DNA of 64,000 bases from Climacteris rufus (taxonomy: Eukaryota > Chordata > Aves > Passeriformes > Climacteridae): positions 263,458 to 327,457 of the forward strand of contig VZRZ01004224.1 of NCBI GenBank assembly GCA_013398175.1. The letters are read 5' to 3'. Of this stretch, positions 61,102-64,000 are shown piece after piece. Within the stretch, counting starts at the first letter, position 1, and every line of letters starts with the position of its first letter. The notes under the pieces are model-generated. The model searched no databases, was not told the origin of the DNA, and saw nothing but the letters and a program-made list of their open reading frames with translations. The position numbers and the translations under genes are program-made.

Positions 61102-62207
61102 AAACTGTTATTTTATATATTGTACAAGTAATTTATTAAATGTCTTTCTAAGGGTATATGCTGCTTTTAAGATGCACTATATTTTTGGATCTAATCCCTG
61201 TATTATTTTTTTTTCCCAAGGAAGTAAAATCTGCTGCAAAAGCAAGCCACAGTGATTAGTATGCTAACTGCTACTTCTCTTTAAAAAGGAGAGTGGGAGC
61301 AAGATACGTAACTTAGCTAAGTGGATTAACTCCTGCCAGAGAAATGATTAATGCTGATAGTGTGGTCGTTAATCTGGAGTGCGACACTTCATCAAGTCTG
61401 TATTCTGAAGAGTGCTTAAGTAGAAGTTAAAATGCCTAGATATATAGTTCATTTTTTTAATATGTGACTTCATTATTGCCTAGTAAATAAAACAAATCTG
61501 CATGCTGGAATCACTATAATCCTGTAAAAAAATGAAAACTGATCCATTAGGAGAAAGCATGGTGAAGCGTTGCAATTCCAGAATCAACACCACATCTTCA
61601 CTTGTGTCTTGTAATCCACTGCTGTGGTGGTGAAGAGAGAGCAAGGGGTGCGTTTGCAGAATAGAACACCCATAGTGAATTTTGCAGTGAGACAAAGTGA
61701 ACATCTGCCAGGTTTCCACAAGCTCACATTTTGCTCCACTTCACGTCCTCTACCATTGCAACAAGGAGTGCTGCTTCCACCTTTTTTTTTCCTGATCTGA
61801 GATGCATTTGAAGGCGCCTCTGGGTGAATGTTGTAGCCCATGGCTACAGCATTTTAAAAGTCTCTATTTTAGGGCTGCCTCGAGAAGTTTTAGCTCAGTA
61901 TGAGCAGCAGTTTTGCATAAGGAGAGGATCTGCTAAGTATGGAGCAGTTTTATTTTTAACAGAAGTTAGGTGAAACTAAAACTATTAACATAAAGTATTT
62001 CTGCTCTCTTTCCTGTTAGAAATTTTCTCAACAGATTTTGACTTCGTTTCAGTTTTGTCTCTGCCAACACAGTCCAAGTTAATTTTGCATCCATATATAA
62101 AATACGTGTATGTATGTATACATACAATTCTAGTCAGAGTGTGTGTTTGTGTATTTTCCTGTTTATAATACATATATGTATATTTATAATACTCCCTGGA
62201 GTATTTT

Positions 62208-62242
62208 ATGACTCAGGCATCAGGTCTGATGCTGTAGAATAC
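62208..62242 (+). repeat. BACH2: 3' UTR dispersed direct repeat, copy 2
   Basis: Begins ATGACTCAGGC and contains TGATGCTG, with roughly three quarters identity to copy 1 over its length and a 2-base gap. TATTTATA-type AU-rich sequence precedes both copies. Confidence 0.7.
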
Positions 62243-63729
62243 AATATATGTGTATATGCATATGTTCAAATACTGTGTGTATATTTAAAAGATCTATTGT
62301 TGGTGGTCTGTAGCATAATTATTCCCTTTACTCTCAAAATTTTAATGGCATTACTTGCAAAGACTAAGTGTATAGTATTTTCCTACACTCCACCAAGATA
62401 GGTATTATTTATATCGAAGTCAAATATTGATTTGCATTTTAAGGTATTACACGGATAATATTGCCATTTTTTCAAAAGAAATCGCTTTTTGGCAGGAAGG
62501 AATGCTAAAAATATCTTTTTATAAGCTCATTACCCCAACCAAATGACTGCTAAAAAGCCAGATAGATGACTCCTGTTCTTCTACAAACTTCAGCGACTGT
62601 GGGCAGAGCCCTTGCCATAAGCGAAAGTCACTGTGTGGTTCATGCAGTGCCACTATTGTCCCTTTGGCTAATTAAGGGCATGCAGGAAGAAACTAGCATC
62701 CCAAAATAGAAATGGCAACTGGCAGTGTTTGATTTCATTGATTGCTTAGAAGCAGGGACGGTCCCAGGCTACAAACCCGAGCGACCGCGCCCCCGTTTTG
62801 GAGCGAGACGAGCAGGGGCTGCAGTCAGTGGTGGGCTCGGGCCTGCAGCCGGAGAAGGCCGCACTGGGATGTGGGCAGAGGAGGGAGCAGCTGCCCCGTG
62901 CTGGGGGTCGTGGCTGGCATCCCCCTGCCCAGGCCGGCATTCCCCTGCATCTGTGGTGTACCCGAGAGAAATGTGTGTGGTTTCAGTCCTGTTCTCACTA
63001 CTACGTTTGCTCTGCCTGAAGCTCTCTGGATCCCTCAGACCAGCAGGAATGATATTAAACACTTTGGTGATATTCGATGCGTGGTTGTTTACTCAAAGTT
63101 CCAAGAATCACCTTTGATTTCAAGGGTGGGAATGCCCTAAGAGTTTGTTCCAGAACCAGTTGGTTACAAGTGCACCTCTTATATATGCCTTACAAACTTC
63201 AGAGGCCATATTCAAAACAGGGTTTTATCAGTGTATGCAAGGGGGTGCAACCCCTCTTCTCTTCCTCCCCAGGTCAAACAGTATGGACAGTTTTCACACA
63301 TATCTACCTGTATAACCCTCTGTACCTCTCATAACTGGTCAATGACTGTAACAGGTTACATCAGGTGTTTTTTCTACATACTTTTTACACAAATTCTATG
63401 CGATTAATGTAACTTAATTCAATGCATCATTTTATTGTACTAGTTCTTAAGCTTGTCTTTATTTTTTTTCTAGGTGACTGTGGTTTCTTGTGATTTTTAT
63501 TGTATAAATAAATGAGGTGGCTGTTGATGCTTACTCTGTTACTAAGAATTTTTACCTTTTTGGAAGAAAGCATTGCTATGAACTAATGAATTTAAAATGT
63601 CATTTACTCATTGTAAATACAGTATTGTGCAAAAAAAAACAAAAATTAAAAAAAACCACCCAACCCTTTTCATTCATTTGAATTGCTAGTGTTAACTGAA
63701 TTTTGTCTAGACACCATTTCTGTTGATGA

Positions 63730-63735
63730 AATAAA
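63730..63735 (+). terminator. BACH2: Distal poly(A) signal AATAAA of BACH2
   Basis: A canonical AATAAA is followed about 15-25 bases later by a CA-containing cleavage region and a T/GT-rich stretch (around 63749-63770). It is the last strong signal before sequence composition changes to a more GC-balanced intergenic type. A second AATAAA at 63507-63512 could serve as an alternative end 220 bases earlier. Confidence 0.75.
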
Positions 63736-63755
63736 GACATATCATTATGTATTGT

Positions 63756-64000
63756 AAGTTGTCTCATCTTGACTCTGAAATCGATGTCTTAGGGCTCGGT
63801 TAACACGCGGGTTGTAGGTGGGGCTCAGGAGGGTAGGCTGGATGTGGATTTTGCTGCCGGGTGAATCTCTGGACTGATGAAGAGACCTCTGCTCACATGG
63901 TCTCATTGCCAATTCACTGGTTGTCTTTGATCCAGGGATCCAGTTACCTTTGATCTGTAGGAACAGCCCAGGGTGGTTTTTTGCAAACATGAAATAAGTT
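63756..64000. other. Intergenic sequence downstream of BACH2
   Basis: No gene is supported. A minus-strand open frame of 81 codons (63745-63990) overlaps the BACH2 poly(A) region and resembles nothing I recognise. Confidence 0.6.

Larger units (their letters stand above)
14610..63755 (+). other. BACH2: BACH2 gene, 3' portion (from first coding exon to poly(A) site)
   Basis: This is the transcribed span of BACH2 visible here, from the acceptor before the start-codon exon to the predicted cleavage site. BACH2 is a nuclear repressor that pairs with small MAF proteins and binds MARE-type DNA; it is known for control of B-cell and T-cell differentiation. The identification comes from near-identity of the BTB half-domain, the bZIP and the C-terminal tail with the mammalian protein as I remember it. 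Exons of 243, 1545, 207 and 480 coding bases join in phase 0 to give 824 residues, slightly shorter than the human protein of about 841. The exon at 14610 opens with a splice acceptor and not a promoter, so the gene must continue upstream of the window. Confidence 0.95.
57303..63755 (+). other. BACH2: BACH2 3' UTR (about 6.4 kb)
   Basis: From the stop codon to the predicted cleavage site. The length agrees with the long 3' UTR known for mammalian BACH2. It is mostly AU-rich, with a TA-repeat tract at about 57699-57732, Pumilio-type elements TGTACATA (57695-57702) and TGTAAATA (63612-63619), and two heptamers matching the miR-181 seed (TGAATGT at 57635 and 61825). G-rich quadruplex motifs sit at 59700-59719 and 59865-59886, a ~35-base element is repeated at 61066 and 62208, and a CpG-rich pocket lies at about 62754-62960. 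Possible earlier poly(A) signals are AATAAA at 60945, 61486 and 63507. The 3' boundary is inferred from signals, not transcripts. Confidence 0.85.

Noticed and set aside
63745..63990. Minus-strand frame that might be the end of a convergent neighbour
   Set aside because: It overlaps the BACH2 poly(A) region, has no recognisable motif and the window ends too soon; in mammals the convergent neighbour is tens of kb away.

Overview
The window is a stretch of vertebrate genome, most likely from a bird. It carries the 3' two thirds of one large gene, BACH2, on the + strand. BACH2 is a BTB/POZ plus CNC-type bZIP transcriptional repressor. The bird assignment rests on CR1-type LINE fragments, sparse old MIR-like SINE remnants, compact introns and a BACH2 protein clearly close to the mammalian one. 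A non-avian reptile is not excluded. No second protein-coding gene could be supported on either strand.

Layout. Positions 1-14609 are intron upstream of the first coding exon; the promoter and 5' noncoding exons lie outside the window. Four coding exons follow: 14622-14864 (start codon and first half of the BTB domain), 42645-44189 (rest of the BTB domain and the long central region), 53105-53311 (basic region and start of the leucine zipper) and 56823-57302 (rest of the zipper, C-terminus and stop). All three coding introns are phase 0 with GT-AG borders. Spliced together the exons encode 824 residues. A long AU-rich 3' UTR of about 6.4 kb ends at an AATAAA signal at 63730. The last ~250 bases are intergenic.

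The protein carries the features known from the family: a BTB dimerisation domain, six Cys-Pro dipeptides of the haem-responsive type, two SUMO consensus sites, an RxRxxS site matching the known PI3K/Akt-controlled serine, an extended-basic-region bZIP for pairing with small MAF proteins, and the conserved C-terminal tail.

Introns hold recognisable repeats: a CR1 3' end near 6.2 kb, an old antisense CR1 at 9.9-10.9 kb, a possible CR1 tail near 38.2 kb, MIR-like SINEs near 41.4 and 54.1 kb, and a well-preserved CR1 ORF2 fragment at 54.7-55.5 kb. Otherwise they look like ordinary single-copy intron, with some candidate regulatory segments.

The window does not look like a new system. The points most worth checking are an apparent excess of TGA(C/G)TCA elements, the class of site BACH2 itself binds; a cluster of these in the 44-53 kb intron; two strong G-quadruplex motifs and a duplicated element in the 3' UTR; and three CpG-rich pockets with no known role.
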